A stretch of 64,000 nt of DNA from NCBI GenBank assembly GCA_965656445.1, contig CBFHKO010000001.1, positions 310,001 through 374,000 on the forward strand. Reading direction: 5' to 3'. The notes beneath the pieces are model-generated. The model did no database searches and was not told the DNA's origin. It worked only from the letters and a program-made list of their open reading frames with translations. This document shows positions 52,532 through 61,330 of this stretch, one piece after another (position 1 is the first letter of the stretch; each line of letters starts with the position of its first letter). The position numbers and the translations under genes are program-made. This stretch comes from JAHEJA01 sp965656445 (GTDB taxonomy: Bacteria; Pseudomonadota; Alphaproteobacteria; Rhodobacterales; Rhodobacteraceae).

Positions 52532-52957
52532 ATGAGCAACATTCGATTGCAAAGGGGCCAATATCGGCCCCTTTCCGATATTCAATGTGCCAATCGACCC
52601 CTTGGCCAAATCTTGATCGATGCGGGGCGTATCTCCCCGACGGAGCTTGTGAATTCCCTAGACGCGCATCAGCGCACAGGCGCGCGCCTTGGTGAAGTCC
52701 TGGTTTCCAGTGGTGCAATAACTGCAAAAACCCTAAGCGAGGCCCTCGCCCGTCAACGCTCCCTTCCCTATCGGCTCACACCTCAGGGCCAAGGCCTCTA
52801 TACGGATGCGGACCCTACGTTTTGGATTAAGGCGGGACTTGTCCCTTGGGGACGGACCTCTCAGGTATGGCAAATTGCAGCGAAAGATTACTACAGTTAT
52901 CAGCGCCATGCCCCTGAGATTGCACGCCGATTAGGACCACATGAATTTGTTTGGTAA
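52532..52957 (+). CDS. MshEN/GspE-N-like domain; N-terminal part of a glycosyltransferase split by an in-frame stop
   Basis: 141 residues ending at TAA 52955-52957. Residues 22-75 (RPLGQILIDAGRISPTELVNSLDAHQRTGARLGEVLVSSGAITAKTLSEALARQ, here described by its ends) form the c-di-GMP-binding MshEN/GspE N-terminal type fold; the rest leads to PHEFVW. The next gene continues in exactly the same frame after the stop with TPD and then a GTG. In related bacteria, from memory, the two parts are a single protein of about 600 residues. A single C-to-T change (CAA to TAA) would explain the break. It may be a pseudogene, a true split pair, or a readthrough site. Confidence 0.7.
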   Translation: MSNIRLQRGQYRPLSDIQCANRPLGQILIDAGRISPTELVNSLDAHQRTGARLGEVLVSSGAITAKTLSEALARQRSLPYRLTPQGQGLYTDADPTFWIKAGLVPWGRTSQVWQIAAKDYYSYQRHAPEIARRLGPHEFVW

Positions 52958-52966
52958 ACTCCAGAT

Positions 52967-54370
52967 GTGATTGAAAAGCGGCTTCAATCTCTGTTTGAAG
53001 CTCAACTCATTCAAGCGGCTGAGGCACCCCCAGAGGCGGGCTGTGCGACCTTAAATTACGCTCGTCTCAAATGGGGATCAATGACGCTCTTAACGGCTCT
53101 GGCATGTGCTCTTTGCACCTTTCCCGCTATAACATTTATCAGTTTGATCACTCTCGGTGCCTGTCTTCTTTTGCTGAGCGTCCTTCACAAAACCCATCTC
53201 ATTTTACTTAGTCCGAGACAGAGGAAAGACAGACCACTCTATCAACCCGACATCTTACCAAAGGTGTCATTGTTGGTTCCTCTATTCAAGGAAAAGGATA
53301 TCGTCGCCCGGCTGATCAAGCGGCTCTCTCAATTGGATTATCCACATAGTCACTTAGAAGCGATCCTCATTCTCGAAGCTGAGGACACGCAAACAGCCGA
53401 TATGATCAGGCGACATAAGTTGCCAAATTGGATGCGGGTCATGCGAATACCAAAGGGGCATGTACAAACAAAGCCGCGGGCGATGAATTACGCACTTGGG
53501 TTTTGTAGTGGCGACATCATTGGAATTTATGATGCTGAGGACGCGCCAGAACCGGACCAAATTCGCAAAGTTGTGGCCACCTTTGCTACCGCCCCGCCAA
53601 ACACAGCCTGCGTTCAAGGGGCGCTTGATTTTTACAACACACACTCCAATTGGATCGCGCGTTGTTTCACTATTGAATATAACGGGTGGTTTCGCACCCT
53701 CCTCCCTGCGTTATCGGCCTCTGATCACATTGTGCCTTTGGGTGGCACAACGGTTTTTTTTCGCCGCGATATATTGCAAGAGCTCAACGCGTGGGATGCA
53801 CATAATGTCACCGAAGATTGTGATCTTGGTGTGCGATTGGTCCGTCGTGGGTATCGATGCGAAATCTTAAACTCCACAACATTCGAAGAGGCAAATAATC
53901 ATTGGTTTAGTTGGATCAAGCAAAGGTCGCGTTGGTTGAAAGGCTATTACATCACCTATTTCGCGCACATGCGGGATATACGGCGCCTTGTTCACGACTT
54001 GGGATGGCGACGGTTTTGGGGCTTCCAAATGCTCTTTCTCCCAACAATGATCCTTATCCCACTTGCGCCCATTTTTTGGGGGTTTTGGTTGGTGACACTG
54101 GGTATTCTCGATCCCCAGAGCTTGGGCCTATCTCAGGGAGCAATGGTCTGGCTAAGCTCAGTTTTTATCGTCTCGTTTGCATCAGATATAATCGTTAACA
54201 TTCTGGGCACCATTCGGTCAGGCCATAAGGGATTGCTACCATGGGTGCCAACAACATACCTCTATTTCCCGCTCGCCTCCCTTGCGAGCTACAAGGCCCT
54301 TTTCGAGCTCTGCACAAATCCGTTTTACTGGGACAAAACCATGCACGGACAGAAAAAATCTAAAGAGTAG
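52967..54370 (+). CDS. Family 2 glycosyltransferase, membrane-bound (C-terminal part of a split gene)
   Basis: 467 residues from a GTG at 52967 that lacks a clear ribosome-binding site. Two membrane helices near residues 37-80, then a GT2 catalytic domain: VSLLVPLFKEKDIVARLIKRL, the metal-binding GIYDAEDAPEPDQ, GTTVFFRRDILQELNAWD, TEDCDLGVRLVRRGYRC and the product-site QRSRWLKGYY (Q/RxxRW). Three more membrane helices close the protein, as in processive polysaccharide synthases. It is in the same frame as the preceding gene, only three codons after its stop. Probably makes an exopolysaccharide, perhaps regulated through the upstream domain if the product is ever joined. Confidence 0.75.
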   Translation: MIEKRLQSLFEAQLIQAAEAPPEAGCATLNYARLKWGSMTLLTALACALCTFPAITFISLITLGACLLLLSVLHKTHLILLSPRQRKDRPLYQPDILPKVSLLVPLFKEKDIVARLIKRLSQLDYPHSHLEAILILEAEDTQTADMIRRHKLPNWMRVMRIPKGHVQTKPRAMNYALGFCSGDIIGIYDAEDAPEPDQIRKVVATFATAPPNTACVQGALDFYNTHSNWIARCFTIEYNGWFRTLLPALSASDHIVPLGGTTVFFRRDILQELNAWDAHNVTEDCDLGVRLVRRGYRCEILNSTTFEEANNHWFSWIKQRSRWLKGYYITYFAHMRDIRRLVHDLGWRRFWGFQMLFLPTMILIPLAPIFWGFWLVTLGILDPQSLGLSQGAMVWLSSVFIVSFASDIIVNILGTIRSGHKGLLPWVPTTYLYFPLASLASYKALFELCTNPFYWDKTMHGQKKSKE

Positions 54371-54998
54371 ATTCCTGTTTCAGACGGGTCACGAAGGCTA
54401 TTGAAATATGCTCGCGCAATGCGTCAAAGGCTGCATCGCCATCTCCGGCCACGATGGCGTCCACAATCGCTTGGTGTTCGCTCATCGCATCTTTTCCACG
54501 CCCTTCAACAGCAAGGGATGTGGTCGCCATTAGTGCCATAGAGCGATGCAACAAATCCAATTGCTGAACTAAAAAACGATTGTGCGAGGCCAAATGAATT
54601 TGCTTGTGAAACCGACGGTTGGCACGCGACAAAGCATTGGGATCATCAATAATCAGCCGATCCTGATCAACCATTTCTTGCAAAACGGATTTCTCTTCTT
54701 CACTGGCATGTTTTGCGGCAAGTTTAGCAGCGAGCCCCTCTAATTCGGCCCGAACAGCATAGAGTTCCGCCATTTGATTGTGATCAAGTGACGCCACAAT
54801 CAGACTGCGACCATCACGCGCCAAGAGGGATTGAGTTTCCAAACGCTGCAAGGCCTCACGAATTGGGGTGCGAGACATTCCAAATTGATCAGCCAAATCG
54901 CTTTCTACCAAACGATCCCCAGGACGGTATGTTCCGCTATCAATGGCCTCAAGGATCAAAGCATAGGCATCTTTTGGCGTCGATTTAGACAAAGTCAT
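54360..54998 (-). CDS. GntR family regulator (FadR/FCD subfamily)
   Basis: 212 residues from the ATG at 54998 (GAGGGGA ahead). N-terminal winged helix: ALILEAIDSGTYRPGDRLVESDLADQFGMSRTPIREALQRLETQSLLARDG; C-terminal helical FCD ligand domain with metal-type residues ELYAVRAELEGLAAKLAAKH, ANRRFHKQIHLASHN and EHQAIVDAIVAGD. Overlaps the end of the glycosyltransferase by 11 bp, convergent. Divergent from a HAD phosphatase. Ligand and targets not predictable. Confidence 0.92.
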   Translation of the reverse strand: MTLSKSTPKDAYALILEAIDSGTYRPGDRLVESDLADQFGMSRTPIREALQRLETQSLLARDGRSLIVASLDHNQMAELYAVRAELEGLAAKLAAKHASEEEKSVLQEMVDQDRLIIDDPNALSRANRRFHKQIHLASHNRFLVQQLDLLHRSMALMATTSLAVEGRGKDAMSEHQAIVDAIVAGDGDAAFDALREHISIAFVTRLKQESTL

Positions 54999-55070
54999 AG
55001 TATTCCCCTCGTAACTCAAGCTACCCTAAAGGTCAGCACCCCATAGAATCAAGACCAGAGGCCTCAGACG

Positions 55071-55718
55071 ATGATCAAAACCGCCTTTTCGCACGTGACC
55101 GACTGGGTTTTCGATCTGGACCACACGCTATACCCACCAACCAATACGCTATTTTCTCAGATCGAAGAGAAAATGAACAGTTATGTAATGTCGCACCTAA
55201 ACGTTGATACCCGTCATGCCAGCGCACTCAGGGATCATTATTGGCAGTTTTACGGAACAACTTTGGCTGGATTAATGCGGGAGCACGATATTGATCCTGT
55301 CCCGTTTCTGGATCAAGTGCATGACATTGATTTTTCAGTGCTTCGTGAAAATGCTCCACTACGGGAGGCCATTTCCGCGCTACCGGGTCGAAAAATAATC
55401 TACACAAATGGCACGGCTCCCTATGCAGAAAAAGTATTGGATGCATTGGGCCTAACCCAAGAGTTTTCGGACCTATACGGTGTTGAGCATGCTCAATTTC
55501 TGCCAAAACCAGAACGAAAAGCCTTTGAAGTTGTTTTTGATCTAGCCAAGATTGCCCCACACACCGCGGCAATGTTTGAGGATTCCGTGGCGAACCTGAG
55601 AGTTCCCTCTCAGATGGGCCTCAAAACCGTATTGGTCCACACCCAAGGCGCGGATGCAGACAAGCATATCGACTTTCAAACTGATGATTTGACCAATTTT
55701 CTGCGTCAGATCGTCTAG
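55071..55718 (+). CDS. HAD-family pyrimidine 5'-nucleotidase
   Basis: 215 residues. HAD motif I VFDLDHTLYPPTNTLF (nucleophile Asp), motif II IIYTNGTAPYAEKVL, motif III LPKPERKAFEVVF, and motif IV AAMFEDSVANL. The PPTNTLFSQIEEKMNSYV cap matches the pyrimidine 5'-nucleotidase (SDT1/YjjG-like) group. Cytoplasmic nucleotide salvage is likely. Starts 73 bp from the divergent GntR gene. Confidence 0.9.
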   Translation: MIKTAFSHVTDWVFDLDHTLYPPTNTLFSQIEEKMNSYVMSHLNVDTRHASALRDHYWQFYGTTLAGLMREHDIDPVPFLDQVHDIDFSVLRENAPLREAISALPGRKIIYTNGTAPYAEKVLDALGLTQEFSDLYGVEHAQFLPKPERKAFEVVFDLAKIAPHTAAMFEDSVANLRVPSQMGLKTVLVHTQGADADKHIDFQTDDLTNFLRQIV

Positions 55719-55791
55719 CAGGCTATTTTAACTTGGTCTTGGAAATAAATCGCATTACCTCAGCTTCGTAAGACCTATGAGGAGCATCATC

Positions 55792-56991
55792 ATGCAACAC
55801 ACGGACGTCATCGTCGCAGGCGGCGGTATAGCAGGGTTAACAGCCGCCTATGCCTTTGCTCAAGCTGGGTTTGATGTTGTCTGCGTGGACCCAACGCCCC
55901 TTATCACTGATCGTAGCGAAGTGGGCGCGGACCTCAGATCCACGGCGTTTTTGCAGCCGTCTCAAGCGTTTTTACAAGAGATCGGACTTTGGGACAAAGT
56001 ATCCGATCACTCAAGCCCGCTTGAAGTGATGCGCATCATTGATGCAGGTGGCGTGGAAAGCCCGCCCATCATCAGGTTGCAAAAAGACTTTGTTGCATCC
56101 GATGTCTCCGATTTACCCTTTGGGTGGAACGTCCCAAATTACATCTTGCGTCGGGAATTCCAAACAGCAGCACGGGCGCATCCAAACATAACCCTCAAAT
56201 CAGGGGCACGCGCAACCAAACTGTTCACACGCATGACCGAAGCGCGCGTGACGTTTGACGATGGCGATGTGTATAAATGCAAACTCGTGATTGCCGCGGA
56301 TGGGCGTCATTCAACAATGCGCCAAAGCGCCGGCATTGGTGTGAGCACAACCCGGTACGGTCAAACCGCCTTAGCCTTTGCCGTCACACATGACATTCCG
56401 CATCAAAATATCTCAACAGAAATACACCGAAAAGGGGGCCCCTTTACGCTTGTCCCTCTCCCTGATTATCAAGGCCGCCCCTCCTCTGCGATTGTTTGGA
56501 TGGAAAAAAACAGCGAAGCGGATCGGTTGCGTGGACTTGAAACAGCGGACTTTGAAACCGAGATGAACCAACGCTCCTGCGGTGTTCTGGGCGATTTGAA
56601 ATTAATTACACAGCTGTCAGCATGGCCCATGATGAGCCAGATTGCGGATCGTTTAAATAGTCAAAGAGTGGCCTTAATTGCGGAAGCCGCTCATGTGGTT
56701 CCCCCGATTGGTGCGCAAGGGTTGAACATGAGCTTGGGCGATATTCGCACACTTGTTGAACTTGGTGCAGATGCGCCTAATGAGATCGGATCAGAGCGCA
56801 TGTTAGAAGCCTATAATAAAGCGCGCCTCCCCGACATTCGCACGCGTGTCACAGGGATAAGCCTCTTGAACCAAGCATCAATGGCCGAAAACCAAACCCT
56901 CCGGAATTTGCGCGCAGTGGGGCTGGAAACGCTGTATTCGCTCCCACCTGTGCGCAAAACGCTCATGAAAATGGGTTTGGGCAGCCGCTAA
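55792..56991 (+). CDS. UbiH/UbiF/COQ6-type FAD monooxygenase
   Basis: 399 residues from the ATG at 55792, preceded by GAGGAG. FAD-binding GxGxxG in DVIVAGGGIAGLTAAYAFAQAG, the DG motif KLVIAADGRHSTMRQSAGIG, and the second FAD motif VALIAEAAHVVPPIGAQGLNMSLGDI are those of ubiquinone-ring hydroxylases. Which ring position is hydroxylated cannot be told from sequence; UbiF- or UbiL-like roles are possible in alphaproteobacteria. Convergent with the aminotransferase gene. Confidence 0.88.
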   Translation: MQHTDVIVAGGGIAGLTAAYAFAQAGFDVVCVDPTPLITDRSEVGADLRSTAFLQPSQAFLQEIGLWDKVSDHSSPLEVMRIIDAGGVESPPIIRLQKDFVASDVSDLPFGWNVPNYILRREFQTAARAHPNITLKSGARATKLFTRMTEARVTFDDGDVYKCKLVIAADGRHSTMRQSAGIGVSTTRYGQTALAFAVTHDIPHQNISTEIHRKGGPFTLVPLPDYQGRPSSAIVWMEKNSEADRLRGLETADFETEMNQRSCGVLGDLKLITQLSAWPMMSQIADRLNSQRVALIAEAAHVVPPIGAQGLNMSLGDIRTLVELGADAPNEIGSERMLEAYNKARLPDIRTRVTGISLLNQASMAENQTLRNLRAVGLETLYSLPPVRKTLMKMGLGSR

Positions 56992-57005
56992 GCTGCCCTC
57001 AAACC

Positions 57006-58133
57006 TTAAAGGACAACATCCAAGACGCGCGTCAAACGCGCCATTGTTGCGTCAACGTCATAGAGTTTGTCCAAACCAAACAAACCCAATCTAAAGGTCA
57101 TGAAATCTTGGGGTTCATCACACGCCAATGGCACACCAGCCGCGATTTGCATGCCTTGGGCTGAGAATTTGGACCCGTTTTGAATGGCTGGGTCTTGTGT
57201 GTAACTCACCACAACCCCAGGCGCGCCAAATCCATCGGCCGCAACTGATTTCACGCCTTTCTGAGCCAACACATCGCGAACGCGGTTCCCTAGCTCCCAT
57301 TGCGCATCACAGAGCTTTTGAAACCCAAACTCTTTGGTTTCTAGCATCGTGTCACGAAACGCACGAAGGGCATCGGTTGGCATGGTCGCATGATAGGCAT
57401 GCCCGCCATTTTCATAGGCCTGCATAATCGAATGCCATTTCTTTAGATCAATGGCAAAACTGTTGGATGTTGTCTCCTCAAGCCGCTCAAGCGCGCGCTG
57501 AGACATCATCACAATCCCCGCTGAGGGCGAGGCAGACCACCCCTTTTGCGGAGCCGAGATCAAGACATCAACACCTGTCGCCTTCATATCGACCCAAGCA
57601 CATCCTGAGGCGATGCAATCCAACACCATCAAGGCGCCAACCTCATGTGCGGCACTTGCCAATTGAGTGACGTAGTCATCCGGCAAGATCACCCCTGCTG
57701 AGGTTTCAACATGGGGTGCAAACACGATGGACGGGCGGTTTTCTTTGATCTTGGCGACGACCTCGTCAATCGGGGCTGGGCGAAAGGAGGATTGACTATC
57801 GTTGCCAATCTGACGGGCTTTGATAACGTCAACAGATTTGGCGGAAGACGAGGCATCAAAAATCTGGCTCCACCGATAGGAAAACCAACCATTTCGAACA
57901 ACGAGCACATCCGCATCATTGCCAAACTGTCGCGCGACAGCTTCCATTCCAAAGGTACCACCACCGGGAACAAGGACCGTCGCCTCGGCGTTATACACCT
58001 CTTTCAACATAGAGGAGATATCACACATGACTGATTGGAAGGCTTTGGACATATGGTTCAAAGAGCGGTCTGTGAACACAACGGAGAATTCTTCTAGACC
58101 CTCGGGATCAATCGTATCTAATAAAGCAGGCAT
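57006..58133 (-). CDS. Class V aminotransferase (alanine/serine-glyoxylate type)
   Basis: 375 residues. PLP enzyme of fold type I. LVPGGGTFGMEAVARQFG (54-71) forms the phosphate-side turn, VLDCIASGCAWVDM the Asp-containing strand, and the PLP lysine is Lys197 in ISAPQKGWSASPSAG. The sequence TGVDVLISAPQKGW resembles serine/alanine-glyoxylate aminotransferases. Two tandem Lrp/AsnC genes lie just upstream in the same direction, separated by about 120 bp, and may control it. Substrate uncertain. Confidence 0.87.
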   Translation of the reverse strand: MPALLDTIDPEGLEEFSVVFTDRSLNHMSKAFQSVMCDISSMLKEVYNAEATVLVPGGGTFGMEAVARQFGNDADVLVVRNGWFSYRWSQIFDASSSAKSVDVIKARQIGNDSQSSFRPAPIDEVVAKIKENRPSIVFAPHVETSAGVILPDDYVTQLASAAHEVGALMVLDCIASGCAWVDMKATGVDVLISAPQKGWSASPSAGIVMMSQRALERLEETTSNSFAIDLKKWHSIMQAYENGGHAYHATMPTDALRAFRDTMLETKEFGFQKLCDAQWELGNRVRDVLAQKGVKSVAADGFGAPGVVVSYTQDPAIQNGSKFSAQGMQIAAGVPLACDEPQDFMTFRLGLFGLDKLYDVDATMARLTRVLDVVL

Positions 58134-58255
58134 GGTTTTTCCTTTTTTCTATACAGCTACTTAGGAATGCATCCAAAAGCAAAGTCTTCTTTTGTATACC
58201 GTGGCGCGTGTTTGCCCTGTTGGATTTGAGTATTTGTGCAAAGATGAAGCGATAT

Positions 58256-58711
58256 CTACAGAGGACCAGGGCGACGCTCTTCGCTAAGCAAGACATTCGC
58301 TTCAACGTCCCCAGCCCCTGGAAGCGTCATAATGCGGCGGCGTAAAACCCGTTCAAAATCAGAGATATCGCGCGCAACAACGCGGAGGCGATAATCATAA
58401 AGCCCTAAAACATGTTCGACAGTTTGCACTTCTGGGATGGCGCGAACGGCGCGTTCAAAATCCTCAAGGCTCACACGGCCTTTTGTTGCGAGTTTGACCC
58501 CCAAAAAAACAGTCACGCCAAATCCAAGTTTTTCCTTATCTAAAACAAGGCGCTTGCCTTTGATAACGCCCGCGTCTGTTAGCCGTTTGATCCGCCGCCA
58601 GACCGCAGGCTGCGAGAGACCAAATTTGGTTGCCAAATGCGCCGAGCTTTGAGAGCCATCTTGGGATAGGGTTCGTAACAGATGACGGTCGATATCATCG
58701 AGATCAATCAT
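58256..58711 (-). CDS. Lrp/AsnC family regulator (second of a tandem pair)
   Basis: 151 residues. N-terminal helix-turn-helix IDLDDIDRHLLRTLSQDGSQSSAHLATKFGLSQPAVWRRIKRLTDAGVIKGKR, then the RAM ligand-binding domain FGVTVFLGVKLATKGRVSLEDFERAVRAIPEVQTVEHVLGLYDYRLRVVARDI. Its start overlaps the stop of the preceding paralogue (ATGA at 58708-58711), so the two are co-translated and may form hetero-oligomers. Candidate regulator of the aminotransferase and of divergent ilvC. Confidence 0.93.
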   Translation of the reverse strand: MIDLDDIDRHLLRTLSQDGSQSSAHLATKFGLSQPAVWRRIKRLTDAGVIKGKRLVLDKEKLGFGVTVFLGVKLATKGRVSLEDFERAVRAIPEVQTVEHVLGLYDYRLRVVARDISDFERVLRRRIMTLPGAGDVEANVLLSEERRPGPL

Positions 58712-59163
58712 ACTGGCAATTCCTCGTCCGTTTTTATCCGAGCAATATGCATTAGGGCTTCGATATCCGAAATATGCGGCAGGGTCAGAATATGAGTGCG
58801 ATAGATGTGTTGATAGTGCGGCATATCCCTTGCAATCACTGAAAGGCGCAAATCGACCCTTCCGAGAAAGGTTTGGATTTCTATAATTTCATTCACCTTC
58901 CGCGCCGCCTCGATAAACACATCAAAAGCGCGCGTTTCCGTTTTGTCGAGCGTCACCCTTAGCGAGACCTCAACCGCATACCCCAATGCAGCCCAATCGA
59001 TTATGGTTTCGCTCCCTTGGATAATCCCCGCATCCTTCATGCGTTGCACACGTCGCGCAGCCACAGTTGACGTTGTCGCGGCCCGCTCTGCAAGGGAGGA
59101 CATGGCCATATCTGGGTCCGTTTGCAAATGCCGCAAGAGACGGCGATCAAGATCATCTAGCAT
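58708..59163 (-). CDS. Lrp/AsnC family regulator (first of a tandem pair)
   Basis: 151 residues from the ATG at 59163, exactly the same length as its partner. HTH: LDDLDRRLLRHLQTDPDMAMSSLAERAATTSTVAARRVQRMKDAGIIQGSE; RAM domain: YAVEVSLRVTLDKTETRAFDVFIEAARKVNEIIEIQTFLGRVDLRLSVIARD. A TTG/GTG extension upstream is possible but not conserved. Divergent from ilvC across 129 bp of AT-rich DNA, a usual place for Lrp binding. Amino-acid-responsive control of ilvC is inferred. Confidence 0.93.
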   Translation of the reverse strand: MLDDLDRRLLRHLQTDPDMAMSSLAERAATTSTVAARRVQRMKDAGIIQGSETIIDWAALGYAVEVSLRVTLDKTETRAFDVFIEAARKVNEIIEIQTFLGRVDLRLSVIARDMPHYQHIYRTHILTLPHISDIEALMHIARIKTDEELPV

Positions 59164-59292
59164 GAATTTCACCAATATCCCCAAAAATGTGAATTGATTA
59201 TCCCATTTTTACGGAAATAAAGACAAATTAGCAAACCATATTCAGCAAAACCCTCTATTGTTGCCTCAGACTTACACGTGAGAGGAAGAATT

Positions 59293-60315
59293 ATGCGCGT
59301 TTATTATGATCGTGATTGCGACGTTAACCTAATCAAAGACAAAAAAGTAGCTATCTTGGGCTATGGTTCACAAGGACACGCGCATGCGTTGAACCTTCGT
59401 GATTCTGGCGCCAAGAACCTTGTTGTTGCCCTTCGCGAAGGATCCCCATCCGCGAAGAAAGCCGAAGGCGAAGGCCTCAAGGTTATGGGTATCGCAGAAG
59501 CGGCTGCATGGTGTGATGTGATCATGTTCACAATGCCCGATGAGCTTCAGGCAGAAACATACAAAAAATACGTTCACGACAACATTCGTGAAGGCGCAGC
59601 AATCGCATTTGCCCACGGCCTAAACGTTCACTTCGGTTTGATTGAACCAAAGCCAGGTGTTGACGTAATCATGATGGCGCCAAAAGGCCCAGGTCACACA
59701 GTGCGCGGCGAATACACCAAAGGCGGCGGCGTGCCGTGCTTGGTTGCGGTTAACGAAGATGCGACAGGCAAAGCGCTTGAAATCGGCTTGTCCTATTGCT
59801 CAGCTATCGGTGGCGGTCGTTCAGGCATCATCGAAACAAACTTCCGCGAAGAGTGTGAAACAGACTTGTTCGGTGAACAAGCTGTTCTCTGCGGCGGTCT
59901 TGTCGAATTGATCCGTTGTGGCTTTGAAACATTGGTCGAAGCGGGTTACGCCCCTGAAATGGCCTATTTCGAATGCTTGCACGAAGTGAAGCTCATCGTT
60001 GACTTGATCTATGAAGGCGGCATCGCGAACATGGATTACTCAATCTCAAACACGGCTGAGTACGGTCAATACGTCACTGGCCCACGCATCTTGCCATATG
60101 AGCAAACAAAGAAAGCCATGAAAGAAGTGTTGAACGACATTCAAGCAGGTAAATTTGTGCGTGACTTTATGCTTGAAAACGCAGTTGGTCAGCCAACGAT
60201 CAAAGCGTCACGTCGTGCCAATGACGAACACCAAATCGAAGCGACTGGTGAAAAGCTGCGTGGCATGATGCCATGGATTTCAGCTGGTAAAATGGTTGAT
60301 AAGTCCAAAAACTAA
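59293..60315 (+). CDS. ilvC: Ketol-acid reductoisomerase (class I)
   Basis: 340 residues from the ATG at 59293 (GAGAGGAAG ahead). Converts acetolactate or acetohydroxybutyrate with NADPH in valine, leucine and isoleucine synthesis. NADPH motif VAILGYGSQGHAHALNLRDSG, APKGPGHTVRGEY, and magnesium ligands in ETDLFGEQAVLCGGL and FECLHEVKLIVDLIYEGG. Short class I length. Divergent from the Lrp pair. Single-gene unit with terminator. Secure. Confidence 0.97.
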   Translation: MRVYYDRDCDVNLIKDKKVAILGYGSQGHAHALNLRDSGAKNLVVALREGSPSAKKAEGEGLKVMGIAEAAAWCDVIMFTMPDELQAETYKKYVHDNIREGAAIAFAHGLNVHFGLIEPKPGVDVIMMAPKGPGHTVRGEYTKGGGVPCLVAVNEDATGKALEIGLSYCSAIGGGRSGIIETNFREECETDLFGEQAVLCGGLVELIRCGFETLVEAGYAPEMAYFECLHEVKLIVDLIYEGGIANMDYSISNTAEYGQYVTGPRILPYEQTKKAMKEVLNDIQAGKFVRDFMLENAVGQPTIKASRRANDEHQIEATGEKLRGMMPWISAGKMVDKSKN

Positions 60316-60337
60316 GGTTTGGACAAAACTCGATAGA

Positions 60338-60367
60338 ATGGGTCGCCTTTCGGCGGCCCTTTTTTAA
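60338..60367 (+). terminator. Terminator of ilvC
   Basis: Arms GGGTCGCC and GGCGGCCC around TTTC, followed by six T, about 25 bp after the stop. Confidence 0.85.
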
Positions 60368-60415
60368 TTTCTGCGTTACTCTCTTAAGAGTGTTCGCCAA
60401 ATCAATGAGGATCAA

Positions 60416-61330
60416 ATGACACCACAGATAACGGGCAAAAGCTGGGCCATGGTGATTCTCATGGGGGTCATTTGGGGAAGCACCTTTTTGGTCATTGAAT
60501 TGGCTCTTGTCGGGATAACGCCCTTTTGGCTTGCCGCCGCGCGCATTACATTTGCTGGATTGCTGACAAGTATTGTTTGGGGGATGACTGGATGGCGGTT
60601 ATTCACAAGCTCTGAGCGTGCTTGGCTGCCTCTCTTGTCCGTTAGCATGCTGAGTACGGCAATTCCGTTTCAGCTGTTGAGCTGGGGGTTGCAATATGTG
60701 ACATCGGGGTTCGCTGGCATTTCCATGGCGACAGTGGCTTTGATGGTCTTACCACTGGCGCACGTTTTGGTTCCCGGTGAAAAGATGACCTTTCGCCGTC
60801 TTGTTGGGTTCCTGATAGGGTTCGTTGGCGTTGTCATCCTGATTGGACCAGATAGCTTTGCCTCCTCAGGTCAATCCTTGGAAATGTTCGGCAAACTGGC
60901 CTGCCTCGGTGCAGCGGCCTGTTATGCGATGAGCTCGATAACAATGCGCCGCCTTCCGCCCATTGATCCCTTTGGCCTCTCGGCGATAGTGTTGCTGATC
61001 GGATCGGTCTTTGTAATCGCGACTGCCTATGTTGTCGAAGGTCCACCACCAGTGATTGACAATCAGACGTTATTTTATGTGGCTTTGTTGGGACTTGTTC
61101 CAACCGCTGGGGCCAATATCCTACGCGTTCTCGTTATCCGCACGGCTGGACCAGTTTTCATGTCGTTGGTGAATTACCAAGTGCCCCTTTGGTCCGTATT
61201 CTTTGGCATGACGATCTTGAATGAGCCCGCGCGCGACAACCTGTTTTTGGCCTTAGTCCTCATCCTCGCAGGACTTGGACTAAGCCAATATGGCGCGCTC
61301 AAGCGGTTGTTCACAGGGACAACGCCCTAA
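60416..61330 (+). CDS. EamA-family transporter (10 TM)
   Basis: 304 residues with ten membrane helices in two EamA repeats: first repeat from VILMGVIWGSTFLVIELALVGITPFWLAAARI, second from GKLACLGAAACYAMSSITMRRL. Drug/metabolite transporter superfamily, probably exporting an amino acid or small metabolite through the inner membrane. TGAGGAT precedes the ATG at 60416. Its TAA overlaps the convergent glmM stop in 61327-61330. Substrate unknown. Confidence 0.9.
   Translation: MTPQITGKSWAMVILMGVIWGSTFLVIELALVGITPFWLAAARITFAGLLTSIVWGMTGWRLFTSSERAWLPLLSVSMLSTAIPFQLLSWGLQYVTSGFAGISMATVALMVLPLAHVLVPGEKMTFRRLVGFLIGFVGVVILIGPDSFASSGQSLEMFGKLACLGAAACYAMSSITMRRLPPIDPFGLSAIVLLIGSVFVIATAYVVEGPPPVIDNQTLFYVALLGLVPTAGANILRVLVIRTAGPVFMSLVNYQVPLWSVFFGMTILNEPARDNLFLALVLILAGLGLSQYGALKRLFTGTTP

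Noticed and set aside
58134..58255. Hidden small gene between the aminotransferase and the Lrp pair
   Set aside because: No start with a ribosome-binding site and no conserved coding pattern; it is probably promoter DNA.
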